Shown in pieces: positions 36,275-50,846 of a stretch of 64,000 nucleotides of DNA; the stretch's first letter is position 1, and each line of letters starts with the position of its first letter. Source of the stretch: Ephydatia muelleri (Eukaryota > Porifera > Demospongiae > Spongillida > Spongillidae). A program made the position numbers and the translations under genes. The notes beneath the pieces are model-generated. The model ran no database searches, had not been told where the DNA came from, and saw only the letters and a list, made by a program, of their open reading frames with translations. Location: the NCBI GenBank assembly GCA_013339895.1, contig JABACO010000018.1:2143483-2207482 (forward strand), written 5' to 3'.

Positions 36275-36511
36275 TTACAGATTATTTGAATAATCGTGAA
36301 CAAATACTTTTTTGTTAACTCCAACTTTCTCTCTTTCTATTGACACTGTAGTTACCATTTCCTCAAAGTGGCACCCTTCACTAAAGCAGTCGTGGACGAA
36401 GGACACGGCTTTTAACACTTTGCATCCTTCAACTGCTTCGATATTTCGCGAAAGTTCAAACATGGGGCAGTCTGTATCACTGAGTAAAGGTTTACCAATC
36501 CTGATGAACAA
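36275..36511 (-). other. Short Cys-containing ORF with VSFVHDC motif
   Basis: The minus-strand ORF has CPMFELSRNIEAVEGCKV, VSFVHDC, GCHFEEMV and VFVHDYSNNL. The regular Cys/His spacing suggests constraint, now or in the past. The family is not recognised; the motif style is similar to ORFs I associate loosely with dispersed animal repeat families, which is uncertain. Confidence 0.4.
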
Positions 36512-36519
36512 GGGCTCAA

Positions 36520-39500
36520 ATATTTGTATAAAACAAACATAGCGGTGCTATATGTATATCATTATTGAAGCAATATTGATATCATGGTTTATGTAAAAAT
36601 GATATTCAGCTATTGTCCCAGGATTTTATCAACCTGTTCCAAGTTGCTATATCAACATTGACGCAATGAAGATAATATATCAGTATTGGGTCATGTTTTA
36701 TATCATTATTGTACCAAGGTTTTTGCGTTTATCATCCTTGAGCCAATATTGGTAAGGGTTGGCTGTGTATAACCCCACAAGCCCGATTTTGCTGGACACT
36801 GTCCCAATTAGGGATTCAGTTTTCTTTTTTTTTTAATTGTACAAGTACTTAGTTTAATATTTTCTCATCAGCTGCACTATAGTAAATGTCGAGGAATACC
36901 ATGTGAGTGTAATGCATATGTTAGTTCTATTATTACAGTGTTGTGGTTTTGATGTAGCTGCCATGCACTAACGGCGGCAAGTATGCATGTACACGAATAT
37001 CATTCCGAGAAATTGGGTGACAGCTAGGCCTTAATCTCACCACTGCCATCAACACTCATAACCACCGTACTGTTTACTGTCTAGTGGATGGACTAGTCAC
37101 ATGTTCAGTTCTATCATCTGAGCATGTAATGCATATGTATATTTTACATTGACCCTGGCAGGCCCTGCACTAGGCCCTGGCACATCATGTGATAACGCTT
37201 GTCTAAACATCAGATGGAACGCTCATGCACTAGGGTAGGGGGCCCTTACCCCATGCACACAAGGTTACGAGACCACATTTATTTTTCAGAGTCCAGGGCA
37301 TTGTTGAAGTGCTTATTTTAATGACATTTATAGTCGATTAGATTACTGAATCCATTAAATCTATTTCAAGGGTTTCATTTGCTATAGACCTTTTCCCGCA
37401 CGCGCCACAACTATGTTTGACAAAATACAAGTCGTTATCGAAACGCCACGAAGAAACAACATTGCAAGTACAAAAATGTTATGGCGCAAAAGTTACAGCG
37501 CTCGCAAGTTGAACCCCCAAAAAATTGAAAAACACGACTACGCGCGTGTCTCACGAGCAACTTTCGTTGTATAGAAATTCCTTACAAAAGTTCCATCGTA
37601 AAAACAACATGTATGAAACGATTATGGTGGAGTCATACCATTTTTAAAGTTGACCCCCTATAATTCATGTGAGACATTAGCGGTAAAAGGTCCATTCAAA
37701 CGTACATGTGTATTCAGATCATGAGAAGCGTTTGTTAGACATGAATATTACCTTTTGTTTTGTGTCATTATCTCTGTCTTTTTTTTAATGATCCAGTCAC
37801 AAGTTCCAAGCATACATATCATGTATGAATCATGGTCTTCTAGATCCTTTGGACAAGTGTTATCACGTGGTGTGCCTTCTGAGTTAAAGGGCCAGGATAT
37901 ATGAGTGGGCACATGTAGATTCAAATCAATACATGCATCAATTAGCTATAGGGAACTACAAATGATGCAAGTATTGATTTGAATCTACATGGACTTCACA
38001 CATTGTTAATTGTCTTCCACCTAATTTACAAGTGTGTATCGTAAGCCATGCAATTGGTAATCTATTTCATTAATTTAACCTTTTCACACACACTCACACC
38101 ACATGAATGCTGTTTGCAACCATCTTACTGAAGTATGTTGGTCCTACTGGGCCAATTAACAGTACTTGTGCTTTGTGCAGTGGTTTCAGTCATGTAGTCC
38201 CAAGTCCATCATTAGGTATGTTGGGCAGTAAAGGTTTTGTTGTATGCTTGTAGATGTGTTTGCTTTAATAGGTGCTGGTCATTTATAAGCCCCTTCTATT
38301 GGGCGTTGGGGTTAACTTTTTATTGGCCTTCAGTAACCCATTGTTAGGAGTATTCGATTGAAGTCAATATCCACTTCATCTCACCTTGATCAGTTTTATT
38401 TGGGGGTGGGGGGGGGGGGGGGGGTGGGGGGTGGAGGGGGGGGGGGGGGGGCCGGGATGTTCTCTGACTAGTTATTTCATTCAATATGTGCAGCTCTTTA
38501 ACCACCAAATGTAATAGCTGTGCATTTTATAGACATTCTACATATGGGCAGTGTGTTCTGCAATATTTGGGTCCTCCTCTCTCATCAACTCCTCACCTCT
38601 CCTTCTCCTCTCTCTCCCCTCTGCTATCCCCAGCCTTTAATTAACCCCTCACATACTTCCTGTACATACATGTACCCCTTCATGTTCCCACATATATTGT
38701 AAATGAATAAAACAGAGGATGGCAAGTGTAGAAGAAATAAGGTCAAATGCCTTGGAGAAGCTACTTTAAATCAGGCGACTTTAATCATGGGATTTTGCCA
38801 AGAAATGCTGTTTACTCTTTGTGATATACTGGCAACATCTATACTACAGCAACATATTCCTGCTTGCTCAATCTCTTGCCTGATAGAACTGAATGCTGTA
38901 AGCTCCTAAATTAGGACAAGGCTGCATTTAACTTTTATTTGTAACTGATAGTCATTCTAGGTATGCTTTTGAAATATGAGGGCATCGATCGTGTTGCCAG
39001 CTCCCAGGTCATAGTGGACCAACATGTGCTCTTATTTTGTTATGAGAGTAAAGCAATCTTTCATATTGCATACTGTTGAGGTCTTTGCTAAATGTTGGTG
39101 TGGTTTCATTGAAAATGCCTTCCAGCCATGTTTTAGATGATGGGAAAGATTGCGGTTTTTTTTTTTAAAGTGCTTTGCATCAAGTGTGTCAAGTTCTGGA
39201 TCAGTTGTGGGTGCTATTTGATCTGCTTTAACAGATGTTTGGGTTTGGTTCCTATGATTAATACTCCGGCCATATAGCCTCTCAACAAGGGATTAAGATA
39301 AGTTAGAAAGAGCACCAGTACATAATCGTGATTCTGAACAAAATGTTGGCTTTAATTATTAATCGCTATCTGCGCACGTATTCATTCCCCAGGGGGAACG
39401 TAACTGTTGGCCCCCAAAAATCAAAAATGACAAAACATCATTACTAGTAGTGCTGTTATCCGGACCTAATGATCGAAACTTGTAATACAGCCAAAATTGG

Positions 39501-40455
39501 GATGTATGTGTTGTAAATGCCACTTGACACTCAGGCACATAAAACATGTTTTTACTCAATAGCATTGTCACATAAACTCAGAGAACAATGTACTTTGACA
39601 TCAAGATGGATCGACTTCAGGCCTTAATGCCTGACATCTTGCCACACATGTGTTTGCAACTGCGACAGAGATGTAGGGTGGCTACATGCACACATATTGC
39701 TGATGGCACTAATACTTTATTGGGAGTCAACTCTGTTAGTGTACTTATTAAGTGGATGGACTCAAGGATTGACATAGACGTTTGATTGAAATCTGTTATC
39801 AAGTCTCAGTCGCATTGAGATTGCAGTATGAATGTACCTCTGAATTTTTGAAAGTGATATTGATATTTTAGTACATAAGATGAAATAAGATTTTGTAGCT
39901 AAATATTTTAGCTGGTAATTTCTGCATTTCAATTTAATTTAGCATCCTATGGGTACTATAGAATTTAGCATCCTATGGGTACTATTGAATTTTATTAGAA
40001 TCTTGAAAAACGAGGGACTTCATCTGCATTACAATAAACTATATAAGAGAATAACACACCAAACACACACAAACAACTACAGAAGCTACTAAAAAAATGG
40101 GGTACTATTGAATTTAGCATCCTATGGGTACTATTTAAGTTAGCATCTTATGGGTACTAACATTTAACTTGGTCAACCATGTGTCTGATTGAACCCACTT
40201 TGTCTTCTATGCATTTAGTGGGCTTGCATTAGGAGCTGTCCCTTTCACCATCACTACAGTGAAGCTCACTGACAGTAATCTAATCACAGTAAACCATTTT
40301 AATCACACACCACACAACTATGCAGAGAGATTATCATGTTATCTAACATGCAATTGAACTTCCAAAAGGTTTACAGTATTATAAGTTCAGAACTTGATTT
40401 AGAGCAAATAATAAAATGATTGCACTTCATGACATTTACAAATGATTCAAGCATC
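36520..40455. other. Gene-poor stretch with small repeats
   Basis: No recognisable gene. Contents: a G-rich run at 38,400-38,452; a hairpin of about 27-bp arms at 37,912-37,992 (gtagattcaaatcaatacat and complement); and repeated tttagcatcctatgggtact units at 39,940-40,160. Several ORFs of 60-80 codons carry no known motif. Confidence 0.55.
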
Positions 40456-43400
40456 TTAAACGATTGCATACGTCTGTTGAAGGTCCAGGATGGACTGCAT
40501 CTCTCTCTCAAGATCCTCCACCATCTTCTCCACCTCTGTAGTTGCTATCAGTCCAAACTCCTGCCAAGATTAGAAAATCATACTGAAGGGGCACTTGACA
40601 AAGACTACAAGATGTGGTAACCAAAGATTCAGGATGAAAAAAATGTGTCCCTTATCAAAAACCATGACATGCATCCAGCCAACCATGACATGCATCCAGC
40701 CCCATACATTGCTGTAGGCAGTTACTTTTTTCAACAGAATACAACGCGGACAGATCTACAAGTACATGCACAGATGATTGCAACCAAATTCAAAATAGGT
40801 GCATGTAACTAGCAGACTTGTCCTACTAAAAAAAGTGTGAGCATGTATCATAATATTTGAAGAAAACGCTTTTAGAATGTTGCCAACTGGGCTGGTTGCT
40901 GCATTCCACAGTTGAACTTATGGTGCTTGGGGTAACAAAGCAATCCATGGGCTGTTGGATCACGTTTGGCTGTTCAAAGTAATGGATCTAAGGCCAAGGC
41001 TTTAGCCAGCCTATATGGTCGACTTATGGGTAGGTCCAATGCTGCCAGTCGTTCTAATGCAGTCAGTCTCACCACAGAAGCATTTGATTACTATTCAGAT
41101 TAGTAGTGTGTGCAGTGATGTTGTGTTTTTCAATTAGTTAGTTTGGATTTATTAGTGAAACATTACCAGCAAAGCCTGCAGCTATACATTGTACACATAC
41201 TAAAGAAACATACAGGCACACACACGCATACCACAGCATTTAAATATTGATGTCTTATTCGGTGATTTATGATTTATGGAACTCTACTTTATAGGCATTT
41301 ATCAAAGAGGGTTTTATAGAATTAATTATTTTTTCCCGCAAAAATAATAAATACTGATACACGGCTGTCTGCTGTGGAAGTTAGGATCTACGCCCAGAAC
41401 ATTTTAAAACTGGTATGCTGTCTCATAGCAATGAACCAGACAACCAATTATCTGTGATCCCTGTGGAATGTGCTATGCAGAGTACAATAGACACCTATAA
41501 GCCATACTATGCTGATTAAACACCTCTATACACCATTATTATTTCTGATTTGTTGTGTCTATAAATTACAAATCCATAATTTTGCAACAGGACAGTATAC
41601 AAACACACACTCAAAAAAAAAAACACAAAAAAACACACAAAAAACACACCCACCCAATGCTTTTACCTTTGCTTTGATTATCACACTCTGAAGGGCTAAC
41701 TTGGCAGATGAAAGGTTCTGACATGCCTCTTTTTTAGAAAACTTGTCTAGCAGACCACGGCATGCTATAAGAAGCAAATTAGTCCCATACAACGCTAATA
41801 GGATAAACACCAATAGAACCTTGGCAGTATGCCATTGTGTAATCAGCAACTTTCTGCAGCTTCTTGATGTCCTTCTCCCAGCTGCTGTCCAGTCTGGCCA
41901 TCCTCTGCGCTTTCTGCAGCTCCAACAAACCCTAAACATTTATTAAAACTCAATCACACTTTTAACAGATAGCTGCAATCATTATAGGTTCCACACACTA
42001 AGCATGTAAAAAAGGAAGAATATCAGTTGATACCAAGCTTAGTCATTGGATTAAAAAGCAGCTCGTGAAAAGGTGTAAAGCTGGAAGGAACTGTGGACCA
42101 TTTCTTTGATTGAATAGTAAATAACATATTATGTAATCTGAACTGAATTCGACATGGCAATCAAGCAGTGTACGCACCTTTCCCCGGATGTCTGCACTCT
42201 CACTGGTAAGATGGTACTGAGCACACAGCTCCCATATCTCAGCTGTGCATGTGGTCTGGGTAGGAGGGCAGAAAATGAGAAGGTGCAAAAAAAGTTCGGG
42301 GTGGTGTGTGTGTATGTATGTGTGTGTGTGTATGTGTGAATGCAAGCCGTAACTTTGAACTTATATGGACTCAACCTGTGATGTAATTCTGCCCAACAGC
42401 AGTCCCAACTGTTTATGAAGTCTGGCAGCTGTGTGGAAGGTGGGAAGACCAGAGTGATGAGTCTAGGCCCCCTAGCCAGGAAAGTCCCTCTCCCCTGGAC
42501 ATAAGCATAGGGTCCACTCAGCAGGCTATGAATTTATTTATATTTACATGTAGATTAAGTCACTTGTACATGCATTGTCAAGGTAGTGCGAGAATTGCCA
42601 GCCATCTGTCTGGATAGTACCATGCACATGTACCAGCACTGGCAATGTGCATGTACCAGCACTGTTACATGATCAAATTTTGGGACTGGCATTGTCTGAT
42701 CTAAAATCAGATGTCATGAACAACATAAATGGAAATGGAAAAGACCAACTGGTAACTGTTGATCAATGGAGCAATTTCCTCCACAAAGAAAAATGGTTGA
42801 CATCTATATCATGAAACCAGTGGACTGCAATTAACTAGCATGTGACTTCTAGCTACGATACGCTATGGTACAGCTCAGCACTGAAGTATCATTCAGTCCT
42901 ACATCCTTCAGCAGAAGCCGAGATAGCGACGTCAAAACAGGCAATCTACTAGCACTGAGTACTACAGTACTGAAGGATTGGGAACTGCAGCTGAGCACTG
43001 AATCAAGCAGGCCTAAATGGGTTCACTGACAAAGCACCCCTCATAGCAGCTCAATCTTAATTGTCACCTAACAAAGCATGCACAGCTAAACTGTCTGTCA
43101 CCCTTAGTACTGTACACAATCCACCCCGGCAATGGTTCAACCAACAGTGTTGGGTGGTGCCTGTACTTTCCAAATAAAGTGACAAGGTATATGTATGTAG
43201 GATGGCTGTTTGTGGTGCTTTAGTAATGAACACCTTTCAGCAGTGGATACAGAGATTTCAGCGCCACAATTCCTCTACTAAAAATATAAAATCTCAAATC
43301 CAGCTGATATTGGTGAGATTTAGATCTTTGCATGACTTCAAGTGTGGTGCTGAAATCTCTGTCCACTGATAAATGATATTCATTACTAAAGAAAGACCAC

Positions 43401-45589
43401 AAACAGCCATCATCAGCAGTTTCTGTGCTTCATTAAGGTGACAATCTCAATCATGCTGCTATGGAAACTTTGTTGGTGAACCATTTCAGACATGGAACAA
43501 GATGACTGAAAAGTGCGGTGGACACGAGCGCTCCAAATATCACCAAACATCACTGAAGGTTGCTGAAGAATCTTGCTGTGCTGTGGGCCATTCTAAGGCA
43601 GGGGTACTCAGGGTAAGAATCTTGCTGCGCTGTGGGCCATTCTAAGGCAGGGGTACTCAGGGTAAGAATCTTGCTGCGCTGTGGGACATTCTAAGGCAGG
43701 GGTACTCAGGGTAAGAATCTTGCTGCGCTGTGGGACATTCTAAGGCAGGGGTACTCAGGGTAAGAATCTTGCTGCGCTGTGGGACATTCTAAGGCAGGGG
43801 TACTCAGGGTAAGAATCTTGCTGCGCTGTGGGACATTCTAAGGCAGGGGTACTCAATGTTTTGGGTAAGAATGTCATACAATAGTGTATAGTAATGTATG
43901 TCAATATTAATCATATACATCATTGATAGTCTTCATAGCAACATTAAACCACCAGAAAAGTGGTAACTTCTGGGATGATGGGATAGCTTACAGCAGTCCT
44001 AGCTGTGAGGTGTTGTGTCCAATTAACCTTGCTTTGCCCCCCCCCCCCCTCCCCTTCCCACCCCAACATGGGCCTGTCAGATGGGAGTGGATGTAAAGAG
44101 GAGGTGGGGACAAGAGGAGAGGGAAGAGAGGGAGGGTACAAAGAGAGGGGAAATTAAAGGTAGGAGAGAGGGAAGGAGGAGAGGGAGAAGGGAAGGAGGA
44201 GAGGGAGAAGGGAAGGAGGAGAGAGGGGCAAAGGGAAGGAGGAGAGGGAAAGGAGAGGGAAGGGAGGAGAGGGCGAAGGGAAGGGAGGAGAGGGCGAAGG
44301 GAAGGGAGGAGAGGGCGAAGGGAAGGGAAGGGAGGAGAGGAAGAAGAGAAAGAGAGGAAGAAGGAAAGGAGAGGGGGGGAGGGAAGGAGGAAAGGGAAGG
44401 GATGGAGAAGGGGAGAAGGGGAAGGGAGGGCTCCAGGGGAGGAAGAGAAAGAGGGACAGAGTGCAGAACGCACCTGATACGCCTCCACGATCTGTCACAC
44501 CTTTCAGCACTGCTGGCACCAAATGCTGAAGCACCTGATTGAACAAATCATGAATCACGAGTTAGGGCAGGAAAGAAGAACATAGAGACCCCACACTAAC
44601 CTCTGAGTCGCAGAATTTCTCTTTCAGATCCAACAGACGGTGGTAAGATTTTATCACCTCTTCAAAGTCGCCAATATCAAGACTCACCTGGCAAAGAGAT
44701 GGTGGTACAATCCCACTACTATGCCAGCATACACACATCACATCTGCCCACATTTCCACCTCCACAACCACCTCCCCCACCACACACTCTTCTCCGCATA
44801 CCATAATGTAGTTCTCCCAAATCTTCCAGCTCTCGTAATTGCATTTAATGGCCTCCTTGTAGGCATGCGAGGCTCGTATCCTACGGCAACATGAGCTTAG
44901 ACATAGCAATGCTCCTTCAAACCAACTAACTTGTCCTTCTTGTACACAAACTGAGCAGCCAAGTTATTCCAGGCTTCGGCATTCTGTTTGTATGTACATG
45001 AATACGTGTGTGCGTGTGCATTAAGCGTGCATGCGTGTGTAAGTACATGAATGTGTGTGTGCGCATATGTGTGCGTTAAGCGTGGGTGGCACGTGTGTGC
45101 ACGCGCGTTGGTCACAAGGACAGACACACATATAAAACAACGGTTAAACAACATCAATAATTAATAATAAACACAAAGGAGGCTCCACCCACATCCGGCT
45201 CAATGCTAACACAGTGCTGCAATGCTTTCACGGCGAGGTCATAGTCCCCCAGCTTGGAAGCGGCGTGGCCAAGGCAAAACCACACCCCATCCTGCAGAGG
45301 AAGAGGAGTCAATGCATACATGACGTCACAACACACACACACACACACACATGGACACACACACACATGGACACACACACACATGGACACACACACACAT
45401 GGACACACACACACATGGACACACACACACATGGACACACACACACATGCACACAAACAGACATGGACACACACACAAAATGCATACGAACATGCATACA
45501 AACACACACACAAACAGACATGGACACACACACAAAATGCATACGAACATGCATACAAACACACACAAACACACACAGACACACACACA

Positions 45590-45628
<39 letters not shown>

Positions 45629-47144
45629 GGCTTGGTTTACCTGCAGTGCGTTCACACCCAGTGACAGCTGAAGACTTTCTGCACACTCCTTATACTGTAA
45701 AGCAAAGGGAAGGGTCAATAAAAAATAAGAACATTGCTATGGTTAAAATCCCTCAAGTAGTTCCCTACCCATATAAAAAACACGGAGCACCATCAATAAG
45801 TACATCACATGACCACCATTAATAAGTACATACATGACCACCATTAATAAGTACATCACATGACCACCATTAATAAGTACATCACATGACTACCATTAAT
45901 AAGTAGATCAACAAAGTACCCACTGAGCTTAAAATTCAAATTTTAGAAGCCCCATTAAACCCATCCTCAAGTATCCATTCATACAACCCATTACCCCTGG
46001 CTGTTGAGAGTTCAAAATATGGTGCCCTGCTTGAATTAATAGGTCACAAATGGTCTCACTCTAAATAATGCATACAGGCACTGCAAAATCTATTATTAGA
46101 GCATAACACATAACTTAGTGTGTGCGGAGTAAATGCACAACAATGTCTTGCCAACCAACTCTATGACATAATGTTCTTACTACTACTTGTGAAAAAATAT
46201 AGCAGGCTGGATAAGCAACATCTATGACATATCCCTGTTATGGCATTCGACGAGATTGCTCAGACAATTACAAACATCATACAAGGCAGGTTTGAACCAG
46301 GAGATCAAAACAACCATTACACATCCATTTTTCTTAAACCACATTAAGAGTGATGTAAGCCACAACATGGCACAATACCTGGGCTCATAACAATAATGTT
46401 GGACCCTGATGCAACTGTGCTCCCCACCTACTCTTCCCCATCCCCCCCCCCCCATTTCTCCTCTTACTCTTCCCCATCCCCCCCCCCACCTTTCTCCCTC
46501 CATTTCTCTCTCATTTCTTTCACCTCAACCAAACCTTTTGTTGCTTCAGGTACCACATGCCCAGTGATTTCTGTGCTCTGGCAGACCTGTGATTGGCCAA
46601 CTCCCACGCCTCCTTGTAATGCTCTGGGTTCTGCATACGAGTGCAGACAGTCACAAAAGGGGTTAACCAACAAATGGCCTGGAGATGGGTCACCTGCGTG
46701 ACGTCTCCAAGGAGACACAGCATCAGAGGGGTCCGCTGAATCTGCAGCTGCTCTCGAATGACCTCTTCCGCCTTGCCCCGCCTCCCTGCTGCCTGGTAAC
46801 ATATGGCCACCTCCTCCCACATCTCCAGCCTCTCGTATATCTCCAGGGCTCCCTGAGCTGCACCAAGTCCAAACATGGTCGAAGCCAAGTCCTTCTGCAG
46901 AGGACAAGAATGACATCATAGTGGAATGAGCACCAGCAGCATGAAAACACACTCATAAATACACATAAATACATACAAACACAAACACACACACATACAT
47001 ACACAAACAAACACACATAAATGCACACACACACATAAATACACACACATATACACCATACACAGAAAACAACATACAGAAGCTTGGAATGGCTTGGTTG
47101 CATGTTCAGTTAGCGCACACAATAGGCAGTTTGAAGTAAACACA

Positions 47145-47204
<60 letters not shown>

Positions 47205-48502
47205 CACACACACGAACACAAAAACACAAAGAACCCACCTGGACTTCCCAACAAGAAGGTATGACAAGACAATAGAAGAGGGTGAGCCGGTCTGTGGCCT
47301 ACATAACAACACACACAATGAGAACCGACACACACTTTATTGTGCAGCCATACCGATGGGAGAGGGGAGGAGTAGCTGTCAACCAGTGCCTACAGGGTTA
47401 AATGCATGCTACCATATTGTCATCAAACAATACCTAATACATCCAAGCACCTGTCTAAAGAAACAGCACACACTCACGCATACACACACACACACACACA
47501 CCAACACACACAAATACATACTCGTACACGTAATACAACACACACACACATCATACATACATATACACATCCACTCATGCACACACATCACACCCACTCA
47601 TCACAACACACACTCATGCACACACATCACACACACGCTCATGCACACATCACACACATACACACACATATACCTGAAGCTGCAACATGCACCTCTCCAC
47701 CTTCCTGTGTTGCTGTCTCTCCAGTCGGGATCTGACCACCAGTGCCTGGTACTCTACTGACCAACACCTCGGTTCCCCAAGCACGTACTGGGGATGTAAG
47801 GTAGCCATGGTGACCAAACGGCTTAGGGGACACATGGCATGGGAGAAAGTTAGGATGGGGAGGAGGGGGTGACAGTGGGGAGTCAGGAATGGGCGTGGCA
47901 CATACGCTGACGTAACTCTCTGCTTCCTCAGAGGACAGTCTATGTACCGGATTGCTTCTCTGGAAATAGGCACTGGGTGTGGTCAAATGAAAGTTATGAT
48001 CACAGCACGCAAGCTGAAATCTTGTGTACACACACACACACACACACATACACACACAACACACTCACACAAACAACACATACAACACACACACTACACA
48101 CAACACACACACTACACACAACACACACACAACACACACACAAACACACACGCACATACAAACACACACAAACACACACAACACATAAACACACACACAC
48201 AAGCGTGCACACACACATGCACACACACACATGCACACATATATACCCGTGTGCACAGATATACACATGTACACCACAAATACACACCCAAACATGCACA
48301 TGTACATACATGCACACACCCAGACATGCACACCCACATACACATATGCACATGAACGTCCAACACCCACACCCCCCGCACATGCACACCCACACATATA
48401 CACACCCACACATACAAATGGATACAAAATGGATGCATACACATATACAAACGTACACTCACATGCACTGCACACAACCACACATGCACATGTACACTCA
48501 TG

Positions 48503-48533
<31 letters not shown>

Positions 48534-50141
48534 ACCATTCACTCAGTATCACCGCCTGCTGAAGGGGCGTTACCATGACACCGCTGGCAGCCAGATCAGA
48601 GAACTGTATCTTCTCATAGAGTACATCGTCGCCATGGGCTACGTTCTGTACAACAACCAAAGAGGTCATATTCCCAAGTGAACACAAAGCTTTTATAAGG
48701 TCGTATTAAATTGTTCACTAAATAATTTTAAACCCATGGTAGGTTAATAATAATGATGGTGCCAGCTAATTAAACTTGTGAAAAAAAGATTTAACAATCT
48801 CATATTATAATAAATATTTATAAATGGTGATTTCAGTATACCAATCAAATTGAAACAAATCATAATCATAAATTACCATTATAACAGCTTAGTTGATAAA
48901 ACTCAACCAACCCAAAATATATATTTGAGCTATTTAACTCACCATTGAGGTATTAACTGAAATCATAACTTAATTACAAATGAGTAATGTCATTCGTTTA
49001 TCTAGAATATTTGGTCACAATTTCAATTGGCCTTGATCTAGTTACTCAGCTATAATTTATTTAAACCAACCATTATTTGCCTAATTAACTTAATACATTA
49101 GCGGACTAACTGATATTAATAAATCAGCTAGCTAACTGATTTTAATAAATTAGCTAGCTAACTGACATTAATAAATTAGCTAGCTAACCGATAATGCCAA
49201 CATTCACAAACACCAGGTATATAACGGACCATCAACACATCTTACCCGAGGTAAGATACTTGCACAAGACTGAGCAACGTTAGCTGATGAATGATGGAAT
49301 GGGTGTACATAAGAAGTGCATTAAATAGAATACAGTACCTGACAACCCTGAGTCCACCTTCAGAACCAGTTGGGCAAGGTCCCTTTCTTGAAAGCGAGTC
49401 CTCTTACCCATTGCACCTGGATCACAGGTTAATCCCAAAGGAAGGACATCTAACCACCTTCGTGACATTTGACAAACAAACAGATGTACCTGTTATCTCG
49501 ACACTGATGTGGGCACAGGACCTTGCTGCTTTGAAGTGCCTCTGCAGAAGATGTGAGAAGATGAAATCAGACATGTGCACTGGTTTTAATTGGAGTATGA
49601 TTCATGACATACAGACTAATCTGTCACTATCACTAAACACACACACTACACATTTACTACTATTACATGTAGCTGTTATCCCTGAGCACGGAAAGGCAGA
49701 GGCTAGCTGGTCACAGGCTAAGTGTTTGCCCCAACCAGGATTTGATCTAACCAGCATATGGGTAGAGATCACATGACCTAAGATCAACACCACCTTTTTA
49801 AGTGAGCTATTTTTCTGATTGATCACATGTTTGACTTCACATTTTCCCCTTGTCTGATGTTTTCAGTGGTGTGAATACCACCTCCCCTTCACGCCTTCCT
49901 CAAGCCCCAGAGAACACCAACCTTACTTATACTGTTCCTCCACTAGTGCACTTGTGTTCTTTGCCAAATTCTGTCCATGCATTCACAGCTCATCCGTGGT
50001 ATTAGTTACTAAACATCTTTCATGGTGATGGTTCATGCTCTTGTTATTCATTTGCGAGACTCTCGTAAAATTACAACTGTTTGTGAAATGTGAAGAATGT
50101 TACTGGGGGGGTGAAAGTTTAATTGAACATATGTCCATCCA

Positions 50142-50178
<37 letters not shown>

Positions 50179-50779
50179 ATGGTCTAACTCTGTCTAACCC
50201 ATCTAACTCAACCCCACTGATCATGGCTCATGTGTCGTGTGGCTCCACCACAACCCCACTGATCATGGCTCATGTGTCATGCGGCTCCACCACAACCAGA
50301 AACTGTTGATCATGTGATAATGTATATGTCAACTAACCCCTGTGCCTCTGGTGTTTGTATCGCCCCCATCCATCCCTGTTGCTTGCTATGCAACTCCAGT
50401 TGCCATGGTGCCGAATGACTCCGCCCATCACCAGATATTGTAGCAGCCAAAACAAAGTCTATTATTCTATTGTCAAACACTACAAAATAGACACCATATG
50501 TCATATGCTTTGCCTCTGTTTCTTGCAACCATGGCTACGATACCCAACAAAAAGCTGACTATTTCATGCCTAATTAAGCACTAATGGAGCATAGATTGAT
50601 CTACAGATCAACTAAACCCCTCAACATGTACAATCATGTGCATGAAAATAGCAATCTCGTATAGACATACAAGTGACCACACAAGTTATGTGTACATACT
50701 TATACATACTCACAAATACACACAACACACAATACCACACACACACAACACAATACCACACACACACACAACACAATAC

Positions 50780-50846
<67 letters not shown>

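Noticed and set aside
38703-38909. 68-codon ORF starting MNKTEDGKCRRNK
   Set aside because: No domain, no splice context and no related ORF nearby; its length is expected by chance in AT-rich sequence.
44081-44558. Arg/Glu/Gly-rich and Pro/Ser/Leu-rich ORFs
   Set aside because: Products of the polypurine minisatellite; the real coding piece is the 61-bp TTC27 exon at 44474-44534.
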